A stretch of DNA of 64,000 nucleotides from Puniceicoccales bacterium Verruco_01. GTDB taxonomy: Bacteria > Verrucomicrobiota > Verrucomicrobiia > Opitutales > Oceanipulchritudinaceae. Location of the stretch: positions 1 to 64,000 of the forward strand of contig LVBV01000022.1 in assembly GCA_001604565.1 (NCBI GenBank), written 5' to 3'. Shown here in pieces: positions 33,663 through 42,480 of the stretch (position 1 is the stretch's first letter; every line of letters begins with the position of its first letter). The position numbers and the translations under genes were made by a program. A model generated the notes under the pieces. It saw only the letters and a program-made list of their open reading frames with translations. It had not been told where the DNA came from and searched no databases.

Positions 33663-36527
33663 ATGATTCGGAATCTCCTTGTGGTCGCTGCGGCTTTCGC
33701 GGCGCTTCTTCCCGCATCCGCGCGCCTTGACGCGTCCGAACCTTCCCTGCCGGTGCCCGCGTGGCCGGTCCCCTCGCCGGACCTTGTGCTCGATCCCGCC
33801 GTGCGCTGGGGCACTCTTCCGAACGGGGTGCGCTACGCGGTGATGAAGCATTCCGAGCCGCCGGGCCGCGCGTCGATGCGCTTGTACGTGAACGCGGGTT
33901 CCCTCATGGAGTCGGAGGAGCAGAGGGGCCTCGCGCACTTTCTGGAACACATGGCCTTCAATGGCACCAGCCACCACGCGCAGGGGACGATGGTGGAGTA
34001 TTTTCAGCGCCTGGGCATGGGTTTCGGTAATGATACGAACGCCCACACGAGCTGGGACGAGACCGTGTACAAGCTGGAACTGCCCGAGGTTTCCGATGCT
34101 CTTTTGGACGACACGATGCAGATGCTGCGCGACTATGCGGACGGCATGCTGCTGGACGAGAAGGCCATCGACGACGAGCGCGGCGTGATCCTCGCGGAGA
34201 AGCGCGACCGCGACAGCGTGCAGTACCGCCTTTTCGAGGATTCCTTTGCCTTCACGCTGCCCGAGTGCCTCGTTTCCCGGCGCCTGCCGATCGGGCAGGA
34301 GGCCGTCATCAAGAGTGCCACTCGCGCGGACTTCCTTTCCTTTTACAAGGGTTGGTACACGGCGGACCGCATGGTCGTGACCGTGGTGGGCGACCTCGAT
34401 CCCGACAAGGCCGTCGCCTTCATCGAGAAGTATTTTGGCGACCTGCCCGCCAACCCGTCGGCGCGTGCTTTCCCGGACCTCGGGAAAATCGCCCCGCGCG
34501 GCGTCGTGGCACGAGTGAAGATCGAGCCCGAGGCAAGCGCCGTGGATCTTTCCATCGCCACGGCCCGCGTCCTCAGAGTGGAGGCGGATTCCAAGGCGTC
34601 CCGAGCGGAGGCCCTTGCGCGCGACGTGGCGAACTTCATTCTCGGACGACGCCTTGAAATCCTTTCGCGGGACAAGGACGCCCCCTTCACGAGCGGCGCG
34701 GCCTACACCTTCCACATCTGGAATTTCGTCGATACCTCCGAGATCGACCTCTCCTGCCCGCCGGAGCACTGGCAGGCGGCCCTCGCCCTTGCCGAGACGG
34801 AGATCCGCCGCGCCCTCACCCACGGTTTTACGCGGGCCGAGGTGGTCGAGGCCGTGGCCTCCCTGCGCAACCGTTACGAGCAGAATGCCCGCCGCGCTCC
34901 CACCTTCAAGAGCGCGGAGATCGTCGATTCGCTCCTTTCCGCGATCGGGGATCATCAGGTTTTTACGAGCCCGGAGCAGGATCTGGAACTGGCCAACCCA
35001 GTGCTGGACGCCCTGACGCCGGAGACGGCGCTCGCGGCCCTGCGCGCGGCTTGGGAGGGCGATACGCGCATCGTGTACGTGGGCGGGAATCTGCCCGCCG
35101 ACGCCACGGACGCGCAGGCCCTCGACGTCTTTACCGAAAGCGCAGCCAGGCCCGTCGAGGCCCCGAAGGCGGCGGAGAGCGCGGAATTCGCCTACCGCGA
35201 CTTTGGCCGCCCCGGCACGCCGCAGGACGATCATGTCCTCATGGACCTTGGCATCACGCAGATGCGCTTTGCGAACAACGTGTACGCCAACGTGAAAGAG
35301 ACCGACTTCGAAAAGAACGTCGTCCGCGTCACCGTGCGCTTCGGCGCGGGCACGCTGGAACTTCCCAAAGACAAGCCGGGCCTGACGCTCCTCTCGCAGA
35401 TGGTCTTCACGAGCGGCGGCCTTGAGAAGCACTCGGCGGACGACATCGCCCGGATCTTCGCTGGGAAGAACGTGGGAGTTTCCTTTTCGGCGGGGCCCGA
35501 TAGCTTTGTTCTCTCCGGAGTCACGAGTCCCCGCGATCTGGAGGACGAGCTGGACCTGCTCGCCGCGTACGTGACCGCGCCCGGTTACCGCGAGGAAGCC
35601 CTCGTGCAGGCGCGTCGCCAGTTGCCGGAGATTTATCGTGCCACCGCCCACACGGTGGACGGCGTCCTTCAGGACAGGGTGGGGGCCTTCCTTGCAAGCG
35701 GGGATTTCCGCTTCGGCCTGCCGCCCCAGGCGGACGTGGAAAAGCTGGGCATGGCGGACGTTGCCGCGTGGCTTGCCGCACCTCTTGCGAAGGGACGGAT
35801 GGAGGTTTCCATCGTGGGCGACGTCGATCCCGATGAGGCGGTGGTGCTCCTTGCGCGCACCTTCGGCGCCCTGCCGGAGCGCGACCCCGCCAAGCCGCCG
35901 TTTGAAAAGGAGCGTCGCCTGTCGCTGCCCGCGCCCTGCGAAAAAACCTTCACCTACGAATCCGCCCTGCCCAAGGCGGTGTCGATGCTCGTCTGGCCGA
36001 CAGCGGACACCTGGGACGTTTCCCGCGCCCGCCGGTTGATGGTGATGGCACAGATTTTGAGCGATCGCCTCCGTGTGGAGCTTCGCGAGAAGATGGGCGA
36101 GGCCTACAGCCCCTACGCCTTCACCAAGCCGAGCGACACCTACAAGGACTACGGTTACGCCGTCTGCTATAGCGAGCTGGCGCCGGACAAGGTGGCCGAA
36201 GCCGCCGCCCTCGTGAAGGCTTGCGCCGCGGAGATGTCGGAAAAGGGCGTCACGCAGGACGAGCTGGACCGTGCCCTCAAGCCCATTCTTCAGGAGACGG
36301 TGGAGTGGCGCCGCAACAACCAGTACTGGCTTGGCAACGTTCTTGCCACCTCCCAGGAATTCCCGGTGCGCATCGAATGGGCGCGCACGATGATGTCAGA
36401 CCTCCAGTCCATCACCGTGGCCGACATCGACAAGCTGGCCGCGCAGTACCTCAGGGCCGACCGCGCCATCGACATCCGCGTGATCCCGCAGGCGCCGGCG
36501 GCTCCGGAGGCTTCCCCTGCGAAGTAG
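33663..36527 (+). CDS. M16-family zinc metalloprotease (secreted, double domain)
   Basis: A 954-residue protein with a signal peptide (MIRNLLVVAAAFAALLPASARLDA). The first M16 domain has the inverted zinc motif HFLEH (residues 92-96), with the downstream Glu in ERGVILAEKRDR. Inactive M16-like domains follow through the C-terminus, as in pitrilysin-type and PqqL-like periplasmic proteases of about 900-950 residues. It probably degrades peptides in the periplasm. ATG 33663 was selected because it creates the signal peptide; the upstream frame runs into the palindrome. Confidence 0.85.
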   Translation: MIRNLLVVAAAFAALLPASARLDASEPSLPVPAWPVPSPDLVLDPAVRWGTLPNGVRYAVMKHSEPPGRASMRLYVNAGSLMESEEQRGLAHFLEHMAFNGTSHHAQGTMVEYFQRLGMGFGNDTNAHTSWDETVYKLELPEVSDALLDDTMQMLRDYADGMLLDEKAIDDERGVILAEKRDRDSVQYRLFEDSFAFTLPECLVSRRLPIGQEAVIKSATRADFLSFYKGWYTADRMVVTVVGDLDPDKAVAFIEKYFGDLPANPSARAFPDLGKIAPRGVVARVKIEPEASAVDLSIATARVLRVEADSKASRAEALARDVANFILGRRLEILSRDKDAPFTSGAAYTFHIWNFVDTSEIDLSCPPEHWQAALALAETEIRRALTHGFTRAEVVEAVASLRNRYEQNARRAPTFKSAEIVDSLLSAIGDHQVFTSPEQDLELANPVLDALTPETALAALRAAWEGDTRIVYVGGNLPADATDAQALDVFTESAARPVEAPKAAESAEFAYRDFGRPGTPQDDHVLMDLGITQMRFANNVYANVKETDFEKNVVRVTVRFGAGTLELPKDKPGLTLLSQMVFTSGGLEKHSADDIARIFAGKNVGVSFSAGPDSFVLSGVTSPRDLEDELDLLAAYVTAPGYREEALVQARRQLPEIYRATAHTVDGVLQDRVGAFLASGDFRFGLPPQADVEKLGMADVAAWLAAPLAKGRMEVSIVGDVDPDEAVVLLARTFGALPERDPAKPPFEKERRLSLPAPCEKTFTYESALPKAVSMLVWPTADTWDVSRARRLMVMAQILSDRLRVELREKMGEAYSPYAFTKPSDTYKDYGYAVCYSELAPDKVAEAAALVKACAAEMSEKGVTQDELDRALKPILQETVEWRRNNQYWLGNVLATSQEFPVRIEWARTMMSDLQSITVADIDKLAAQYLRADRAIDIRVIPQAPAAPEASPAK

Positions 36528-36635
36528 GGCGGTTTGACCGCGTTGCAAGCGGCTGGTATGGAATTAATTGCAAAAAGATTATGTGAACACTAGTTCATGC
36601 TCGCCTTTCCCATTCCCCGCCGTTGGAATCGCCTC

Positions 36636-37007
36636 ATGCAACCCGAAGAACATGAAGTGCTGAAACTGGAACGCGCGGCCCTAGCCCGCTGGGGCGCCGG
36701 AGATCCCTCCGGATATCTCGAAATCTATGCCGAGGACATCTCCTATTTCGATCCCTTCCACAAGGAGCGCATTGACGGTCTGGCCGCGATGACGGAGCTC
36801 TACGAGTCGCTCCGCGGGCAGGTGCATGTGGACTCGTGGGAGATCGTCGGCCCACGCGTGCAGGAACTCGGGGACCTGGCGATCCTCACCTTTGTGGACG
36901 TGGGGCAGTGCGCGGGGAAAATCTGGCGCTGGAACGCCACCGAGGTGTACCGCAGGGGCCCTTCCGGCTGGAAGATCGTTCACGCCAACTGGAGCTATCA
37001 GGCGTAG
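36636..37007 (+). CDS. NTF2-like (SnoaL/DUF4440-type) protein
   Basis: A 123-residue cone-shaped NTF2-fold protein. The opening EHEVLKLERAALARWGAGDP helix, the AEDISYFDPF strand-turn and the C-terminal YRRGPSGWKIVHANWSY are typical of the DUF4440/SnoaL_3 group, small proteins with varied ligand-binding or isomerase roles. The function is unknown. It stands alone between the M16 protease and the Sia-type cluster. ATG 36636 was chosen because the domain begins there. Confidence 0.7.
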   Translation: MQPEEHEVLKLERAALARWGAGDPSGYLEIYAEDISYFDPFHKERIDGLAAMTELYESLRGQVHVDSWEIVGPRVQELGDLAILTFVDVGQCAGKIWRWNATEVYRRGPSGWKIVHANWSYQA

Positions 37008-37023
37008 CAGCCCTGTCGGGGCG

Positions 37024-37971
37024 TCATTCCCCCGACGTGCCTAGGCCGGGAATGCCGCACTTTTCGATGGGGATGGGCAGGGTGACGGTGAAGGTGGCTC
37101 CTTTGCCGGAGCCCTCGCTGGCGGCGGTGAGGGAACCCTTGTGCATCGCCACGATCCTGTCCGAGAGGTAGAGGCCGATGCCTGAGGAGGATTCTCCGCC
37201 GGTTGGCTTCGCGCTCAGGGTCTGGTATTTGCGGAAGAGCTTCCTTTTGTCGTCGTCGGTCAGACCTGGGCCCTCGTCGCGCACCGAAAACACGATCGAA
37301 TCCTCTTTTCTGGCAAGAAGGACGCTCACGGTGGTGCCGCCGCCGGAAAACTTGATGGCGTTCCCGACGAGGTTCTCAAAGACCTCGCCGAGGAGGAACT
37401 CGTCCGCCAGCGTCTCGCAGCGGGGCGCGATCTCGCTCTTGAGGGCGATGTTCTTCTTTGCGGCGCTGGGAGCCTGGTTGCGCACGGAGGACTCCGCAAG
37501 AAGCGAGACGTCGCTCCACTCGAAGACCGGGACGACGCTCTCGGAATTGCCACTCTCGCGCAGGAGGGTGCCGTTCACCGAGCGGATGAGCTGGTCCGCA
37601 GCATCGGTGACATGGCGCAGCATCTCCGATGCGTGCTCTGCGCCGGGAACCCCGTTCACCTCCTCCAGTGCCATGCGGGCGAGTTCGCGGATGGGGGTGG
37701 CCTTGTTTTTGATCTCGTGGGAGACGAGGGCCAGAATTTCACTCTTGCGCGCGGCGGTGGTCTTGTAGCGCTCCAGTGCGCGGTGCAACATCTTCTGCGC
37801 GCGGACGAGCCGGTTTTGCGCCGAGTCGCCGAGAGTCACGATCTTTTCGGACTGACGGAGCAGCTTTTCGTATTCGGAAAGCAGCGTCTTGTAATCCTCC
37901 GCCTCCGGAGACGAGGCGGCGCGCGCCTTTTCAAGCACCTCATGCTCCCTCTCGAAAAGCCGTGTCTTCAT
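37024..37971 (-). CDS. Soluble histidine kinase in the SiaD position of a Sia-type cluster
   Basis: A 315-residue kinase with no membrane segment. Residues 1-75 form a coiled coil (YKTLLSEYEKLLRQSEKIV then QNRLVRAQKMLHRALERYK) much like the stalk through which SiaC binds SiaD. The HisKA helix carries H85 in ALVSHEIKNK. The ATPase part has the N-box FENLVGNAIKFSGG, G1 DEGPGLTDDD, and G2 GESSSGIGLYL. The gene is last in the siaA-siaB-siaC order, 12 bases after siaC, exactly where siaD (a diguanylate cyclase) stands in Pseudomonas. No response regulator gene is adjacent. Confidence 0.8.
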   Translation of the reverse strand: MKTRLFEREHEVLEKARAASSPEAEDYKTLLSEYEKLLRQSEKIVTLGDSAQNRLVRAQKMLHRALERYKTTAARKSEILALVSHEIKNKATPIRELARMALEEVNGVPGAEHASEMLRHVTDAADQLIRSVNGTLLRESGNSESVVPVFEWSDVSLLAESSVRNQAPSAAKKNIALKSEIAPRCETLADEFLLGEVFENLVGNAIKFSGGGTTVSVLLARKEDSIVFSVRDEGPGLTDDDKRKLFRKYQTLSAKPTGGESSSGIGLYLSDRIVAMHKGSLTAASEGSGKGATFTVTLPIPIEKCGIPGLGTSGE

Positions 37972-37983
37972 CCGGGAAAGGGG

Positions 37984-38358
37984 TCAATAGGGCCGAAGTT
38001 CAAAGGGGATTTTGAGGTCCTGGGCGAATTCCTCGCCGCTTTCGCGCATGTCGTAATCGTCCTGACAGTAGTGCCAGACTATCCGCATTTCACCGCCCTC
38101 GGCTTTCGCATCCTGCAGGGAGGAAAAGAGGTCGAGCAGGCACTTGGAGCTGCTCGTGTTGAAGTAGTCCAGCTTCACGTTCAGCGTCAGGCGCCTGCCG
38201 CTGGCCTTGCGGTATTCGCGCAGCCACGCCATCGCCGGCTCGAAGAAGGCGAAGGCGTTCTCGGGGTAACAGTTCCCCTCGATCCACCCGTCCGCCGCGG
38301 TGCCCGGCAAAAGGATGCGGGGTGTGGAGCCCGTGGGCAGTAATTCGAGATCGGTCAC
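37984..38358 (-). CDS. siaC: SiaC-family (DUF1987) phospho-switch protein
   Basis: A 124-residue protein matching the DUF1987/SiaC family. The core reads LTLNVKLDYFNTSSSKCLL; T68 in FNTSS matches the position of the threonine phosphorylated in Pseudomonas SiaC. In the known system, unphosphorylated SiaC binds and activates the diguanylate cyclase SiaD; the kinase SiaB phosphorylates it and the phosphatase SiaA removes the phosphate. It starts with GTG overlapping the siaB stop (GTGA), so the two are made together. The partner here is probably the downstream histidine kinase (inference). Confidence 0.85.
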   Translation of the reverse strand: MTDLELLPTGSTPRILLPGTAADGWIEGNCYPENAFAFFEPAMAWLREYRKASGRRLTLNVKLDYFNTSSSKCLLDLFSSLQDAKAEGGEMRIVWHYCQDDYDMRESGEEFAQDLKIPFELRPY

Positions 38359-38837
38359 GCTCTCAATGTATGTTGAAGGATAGCCCTTATAACAAGCAAA
38401 GAATTGCCCCCGGAAAGCGGCTGGGCGACGGCCTCCATCTCTCCGGCTAGATGAGCGATTTCCAAGAGTCCAAGCCCCGCGCCCTTCGCTCCCGGCGGGA
38501 GTGTTTCGCGGCGCCTTTTGCGGGCCGCCTGCGCGGCATCGCTTCCCCGGGGCAGGGCTCGGATGCGGGCGACAAGTTCCTCCGCCGCGGCTTGCGGGAG
38601 GGAATTGGCGCTTTCCAGAATCAGGCTCGCCGCGTCACTGCGGATCGTGAAGTGGCCGCCCCCACCCCCGTGCAGCCGCAGATTCTGGACCATCTCGATG
38701 GCGATCCGGACGGCGTTCTTTGGCAGGGCGCCCGATTCCACCGCGAGGCGCAGCTCGGAAAAGAGCGCCTCCTCCAGCGCGGGGGTGAACTCGCCCTCGC
38801 GGGAAAAGAGGATGCGGGATGCCCCGTCGGGATTCAT
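38355..38837 (-). CDS. siaB: SiaB-type anti-sigma-factor-like protein kinase
   Basis: A 160-residue GHKL-fold protein like SiaB (DUF6272). The N-box is IEMVQNLRLHG with E48 and N52, and the ATP-lid region ends in KGAGLGLLEIA (117-127). It is expected to phosphorylate SiaC on threonine. ATG 38837 overlaps the siaA stop (ATGA) and the gene ends inside the siaC start, so the three genes are translationally coupled. Confidence 0.8.
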   Translation of the reverse strand: MNPDGASRILFSREGEFTPALEEALFSELRLAVESGALPKNAVRIAIEMVQNLRLHGGGGGHFTIRSDAASLILESANSLPQAAAEELVARIRALPRGSDAAQAARKRRRETLPPGAKGAGLGLLEIAHLAGEMEAVAQPLSGGNSLLVIRAILQHTLRA

Positions 38838-40423
38838 GCCTGTTGGATGCGCAGTCCCGCGACCATCACGTCGTCGGTCTGGTCGCGTTTGCCGCGCCAC
38901 TGGTTGTGGCTGGAAAGAAGCGTTGCCCTCTGCTCGGCGACGGGCAGGGCGCTCGTCCAGGCAAGGGTGTCGCGGAAGCGGGCCTTCATGTAGCGGTGGT
39001 CCTCGGGTCCGCCGAGCTGGTCCTGGAAACCGTCGGAGGAAAGATACAGCATCTCGCCGCGCCGCAGCGTCAGACTCACGGACTCGAAGGCGGGGGAATT
39101 TTCCCGCAGCCTTCCGCCGATGGAACGGCGGACGCCCTCGACGACCTCGCAGGTGCCGTTTGCAGCACGGAAGAGCGGGAGCTTCGCCCCGCAGTAGAGC
39201 GCCTGACGCCTGCCGGGAGCAAGCAGCAGCGCCGCCGCCTCCATGCCGTCCTGTACGCTGCCGCCGTTGGAGGATAAGGCGCTGCGGAGCCCCGCGTCCA
39301 TCTCCGCGAGAACCTGATCGGGCCTGCGGATCGAGCGGCCCACCGCGATCTGGCCGAGCATCATCGTGCCGAGCGCGCTCATGAAGGCGCCTGGCACGCC
39401 GTGGCCCGTGCAGTCGGCAAGGAAGAGGAGCACCCAGCCCTCGCCGAGATTCTCGCACCACACAAAGTCGCCGCTCACCTTGTCGCGCGGCAGGTTCAAC
39501 ACGAAACTCTCGCCCAAAAGCTGGCGCAATTTGGCGTCGGAGGGCGTCAGCGCCTGCTGGATGCGCCGGGCGTAGTCGATACTCTGGCCGAGGGTGAAAA
39601 ACGCGTCGGCGGTGCGGCAGAGTTCGCGGATGCGGTCCTCGGCCTGCCGGTTCTCCTTTTCCAGCTCGCTGCGTTTCTGCTGGAGGCGTCCTTTTTCGAA
39701 CTCCAGCCGCGCGGCCATGTCAGAGAGCTGCCGGTTTTCGTCCTCAAGGTTCCTTGCGGCGAGGCGCAGGGTGCGGTTGGTCGCCACGGCTCCCTCCTTT
39801 GCCGCGCCGCCGGCAAAGGCCGCGTGCGCCGCCATGGCGACGGCCAGGAGCGTCAACAGCGCAAAGGCGTCGAGCGCCGCCGCCGCCGTCACAAGGCCCG
39901 TCCCGTGAAAGGCAAGGGCGATCCCCGCAAGGAGAAGGACCAGATACGCCGCACGCAGAGGCAGCGAGGGTTTCTCGATCCGCGCGCGTTTTTTTTGCAG
40001 GAGGAGGAGCCCCGTCCCGGCAAGGAGCACTGCCAGAAAGAGCGCCGCACCCGTCGGCGGCAGGGGATTGTGCAGCGGATAGGCGAGAAATCCCCATCCC
40101 GCGGCGAACACCGCGCCCGACAGAACGAAAATTCGCGGCAGGCCCGTCCCGCGCCCGGCCAGACGCATCTCAAAATACGTCGAAAGAAGAAACACCGCCG
40201 TCGCCAGACCCGCGCATAGGACGGAAATCCACGAGGCCCCGTCCACCGGGCAGGCGGAGAAGGCCGCCAGCGCCGCGAGGAGCGGTGCGCTCGCCAGCGC
40301 GTGGACGTGCTTCTGGCCCGAATGGTGGGCATACAGGGCCAGCACCGGCGCGAGCGCGAGCCCGAGCCCGCACGCAACCGCCGCCGCGAGGGAAAAAACG
40401 TCTCCCGAACCCGTCCAGTGCAT
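38834..40423 (-). CDS. siaA: SiaA-like membrane PP2C (SpoIIE-type) phosphatase
   Basis: A protein of about 529 residues. The N-terminal 220 residues form seven or eight membrane helices, unlike Pseudomonas SiaA, which has a periplasmic sensor and HAMP. A coiled coil (ENRQLSDMAARLEFEKGRLQ and beyond) leads to the phosphatase domain: DKVSGDFVWCE, FLADCTGHGVPGAFMSALG, YLSSDGFQDQLGG and DQTDDVMVAGL carry the metal-binding Asp residues. It should dephosphorylate SiaC in response to a membrane or ligand signal. ATG 40423 begins at the membrane part; a start at 40501 would crowd the divergent ybgC promoter. Confidence 0.8.
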   Translation of the reverse strand: MHWTGSGDVFSLAAAVACGLGLALAPVLALYAHHSGQKHVHALASAPLLAALAAFSACPVDGASWISVLCAGLATAVFLLSTYFEMRLAGRGTGLPRIFVLSGAVFAAGWGFLAYPLHNPLPPTGAALFLAVLLAGTGLLLLQKKRARIEKPSLPLRAAYLVLLLAGIALAFHGTGLVTAAAALDAFALLTLLAVAMAAHAAFAGGAAKEGAVATNRTLRLAARNLEDENRQLSDMAARLEFEKGRLQQKRSELEKENRQAEDRIRELCRTADAFFTLGQSIDYARRIQQALTPSDAKLRQLLGESFVLNLPRDKVSGDFVWCENLGEGWVLLFLADCTGHGVPGAFMSALGTMMLGQIAVGRSIRRPDQVLAEMDAGLRSALSSNGGSVQDGMEAAALLLAPGRRQALYCGAKLPLFRAANGTCEVVEGVRRSIGGRLRENSPAFESVSLTLRRGEMLYLSSDGFQDQLGGPEDHRYMKARFRDTLAWTSALPVAEQRATLLSSHNQWRGKRDQTDDVMVAGLRIQQA

Positions 40424-40538
40424 CGGCGTCGATTGCAGCGGAAAAATCCGCGCTGCGCAATGGCGGAGAGTCCCGCAATTTGCCCGCGGGGCGTTTCCCA
40501 TGCTTTTCCTTGGCAGGGCATGGTGCTATCCTCGCGCC

Positions 40539-40982
40539 ATGGCCAGCCATACCTTCACCTTCCGCGTCCGCTATGCCGAGACCGACCAGATGGGCACCTT
40601 CTACAACGCAAGGGCCCTCGAATGGTTTGAGGTCGCGCGGAGCGAACTCTCCCGGTCGCTCGGGCTTCCCTACACCGAGTGGGAGAAAAAGGGCTTCTTC
40701 CTCCCGCTCGTGGAGGCGCACGCCAACTACAAGGGCACGGCGCGCTACGACGACCTGCTCGAAATGACTGTCACCTCGTCGATCGCCGGGCACGTGCGCC
40801 TGCGCTTCGAGTACGTGATCCGGCATGTGGAGGAGCCGAGGAAGCTCGTCGCCACCGGTTACACGGTCCACCCCGTGGTGGACGCTCAGATGCGCCCGAT
40901 GCGGATTCCGGACTGGATCCGCACCCAGCTCGGCGGCCCGGAGGCGGAAAAGAAGGTGGACGGCTCCGCGCAGGGGGAGTAA
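40539..40982 (+). CDS. ybgC: Acyl-CoA thioesterase, YbgC/4HBT family
   Basis: A 147-residue hotdog-fold thioesterase. RVRYAETDQMGTFYNARALEWFEVAR contains the 4HBT active-site Asp and the family's D-x-M-G-x-x-Y/H-N motif. YDDLLEMTVTSSIAGHVRLRFEYVI follows. It hydrolyses short or medium acyl-CoA in the cytoplasm. Its start is 116 bases from the divergent siaA-like start, and it is followed 13 bases later by the YmdB-type gene. Confidence 0.85.
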   Translation: MASHTFTFRVRYAETDQMGTFYNARALEWFEVARSELSRSLGLPYTEWEKKGFFLPLVEAHANYKGTARYDDLLEMTVTSSIAGHVRLRFEYVIRHVEEPRKLVATGYTVHPVVDAQMRPMRIPDWIRTQLGGPEAEKKVDGSAQGE

Positions 40983-40995
40983 CCTGTTTCCCCAC

Positions 40996-41775
40996 ATGCC
41001 CAAACTGCTTTTCATCGGCGATATCGTGGGCCGCCCGGGCCGCGAAATCCTCCGCAGGCGCCTTGCGGAATTCAGGGAGGCGGAGGGCCTCGATTTCATC
41101 GTGGCCAATGCCGAAAACGCGGCCTCGGGAAGTGGCATCACGGCGGTGATCGTGAATGAACTTCTCGGCTACGGAGTCGATGCGATCACCCTTGGCGACC
41201 ACATCTGGGACCAGCGTGGCTTCGACCGCGAGATCGTGGAGCTGGAGAAGGTTTGCCGCCCGGCGAACCTGCCTCGCCAGTGTCCGGGGAGGGACTTCGT
41301 GGTGGTGGAGAAGGCGGGGGTGCGCCTGGGCGTCACCTCGCTTCTTGGCGGAGCCTTCATGAAGGTTGAGGCGGATTCGGCCTTCCACATGGTGGACGAG
41401 TACCTCGCAAGGGTGAAGGACTCCTGCGACGCTCTCCTCATCGACATGCATGCCGAGGCCACGAGCGAGAAGATCGCCATGGGCTGGTACATGGACGGGC
41501 GCGCCACCCTCGTCGCGGGGACGCACACGCATATCCCGACCGCCGACGAGCGCATCCTCCCACACGGCACCGCCTACATCACCGATGTCGGCATGACAGG
41601 ACCCTACGAGTCCGTTCTCGGGCGCGAGGTTCCGGCGGTTCTCGGACGATTTTTGGACGGAATGCCCCGCAAGTGGGAGGTGGCCGGGGGCGACGTGCGC
41701 CTGTGCGGCTGCATCGTGGAATTCACGCCGAAGGGCATGGCGAAATCCATTTCCCGCGTGTGCCTGAAGGATTGA
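40996..41775 (+). CDS. YmdB-family metallophosphoesterase
   Basis: A 259-residue dinuclear metallophosphoesterase of the TIGR00282/YmdB family. LLFIGDIVGRPGREILRRRL holds the first metal ligands. VANAENAASGSGIT, TLGDHIWDQR, LIDMHAEATSEKIAMGWYMD and VAGTHTHIPTADERILPHGT complete the site. Known members cleave 2',3'-cyclic nucleotides and affect biofilm and RNA turnover. Length matches the family. It follows ybgC on the same transcript and precedes the phosphopantetheinyl transferase. Confidence 0.9.
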   Translation: MPKLLFIGDIVGRPGREILRRRLAEFREAEGLDFIVANAENAASGSGITAVIVNELLGYGVDAITLGDHIWDQRGFDREIVELEKVCRPANLPRQCPGRDFVVVEKAGVRLGVTSLLGGAFMKVEADSAFHMVDEYLARVKDSCDALLIDMHAEATSEKIAMGWYMDGRATLVAGTHTHIPTADERILPHGTAYITDVGMTGPYESVLGREVPAVLGRFLDGMPRKWEVAGGDVRLCGCIVEFTPKGMAKSISRVCLKD

Positions 41776-41777
41776 TT

Positions 41778-42467
41778 GTGCCTTTCCCAATCAAGGGCCC
41801 CATGAAAGAGGAAGAGGTCCGATCGCTCGTGAAGCTCCTCGCCGCCCGGTTGACCCCGGCGGAGGTCGCGGGCGTTTCCATCGCGGACTATTCTGGGGGC
41901 GCGCATCAAGAGGAGGAGGCCCTCGCCGCCACCTTTGCCGCGGGGCGCGCGAGAGAGTTCCTCGCCGGGCGCCTTGCCGCCGCACGGGCCCTCGCCGGGA
42001 TCGGGGCACCGGTGGGGCCGATCCTGCGCGGGAGCCAAAGCGAGCCGCTCGCACCGGAGGGATACGCGCTTTCCATCAGTCACGGTGCGGGAATCGCCCT
42101 TGCTGTCGCGGCAAGAAGGACCGATCTGCACGCTCTCGGAATCGACGTGGAGACGACGGGGCGGCTCTCCCGCAAACTGTGGCGGCGGATCTTCACGCCG
42201 GGCGAGGCGGCGGCGCTTGCAGGAATGCCCGATCCCGCCGCAAGCGCCACGGCGGCGTTCTCCGCCAAGGAGGCGCTTTACAAGGCGATCTTCGCCGCGA
42301 GCGGCCACGGTGCGGAAATGAAGGCGATGGAGCTAACCATCGCCCCGGACGGCGTTTTTCGCGCGCGCATTTCCAATGCCGGAGCTCTCGGCGTACCGGC
42401 GGAGATCGACGGATTCATCCTCATCACAAAGGAAGCCACCACGGCCTTCGCTGCGATCCCGGCGTAG
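41778..42467 (+). CDS. 4'-phosphopantetheinyl transferase (Sfp/EntD type)
   Basis: A 229-residue PPTase that loads the CoA-derived arm onto acyl or peptidyl carrier proteins. ALSISHGAGIALAVAAR, then ALGIDVETTGRLS with the metal-binding Asp and Glu, and ATAAFSAKEALYKAIF with the second Glu-Lys pair are the Sfp-type signatures. GTG 41778 has an AAGGA element eight bases ahead and sits two bases after the YmdB stop; ATG 41802 is the alternative. No polyketide or NRPS gene is in the window. Confidence 0.8.
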   Translation: MPFPIKGPMKEEEVRSLVKLLAARLTPAEVAGVSIADYSGGAHQEEEALAATFAAGRAREFLAGRLAAARALAGIGAPVGPILRGSQSEPLAPEGYALSISHGAGIALAVAARRTDLHALGIDVETTGRLSRKLWRRIFTPGEAAALAGMPDPAASATAAFSAKEALYKAIFAASGHGAEMKAMELTIAPDGVFRARISNAGALGVPAEIDGFILITKEATTAFAAIPA

Positions 42468-42480
42468 CGCCCGCTCAAAC

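Noticed and set aside
33309-35651. Minus-strand open frame of 780 codons opposite the M16 protease
   Set aside because: A shadow frame of the protease gene; low-complexity composition and no recognisable motif.
37984-40423. Sia-type cluster as a classic RsbU-RsbW-RsbV sigma-factor switch
   Set aside because: The small protein is a DUF1987/SiaC type, not a STAS-domain anti-anti-sigma factor, and no sigma-factor gene is adjacent.
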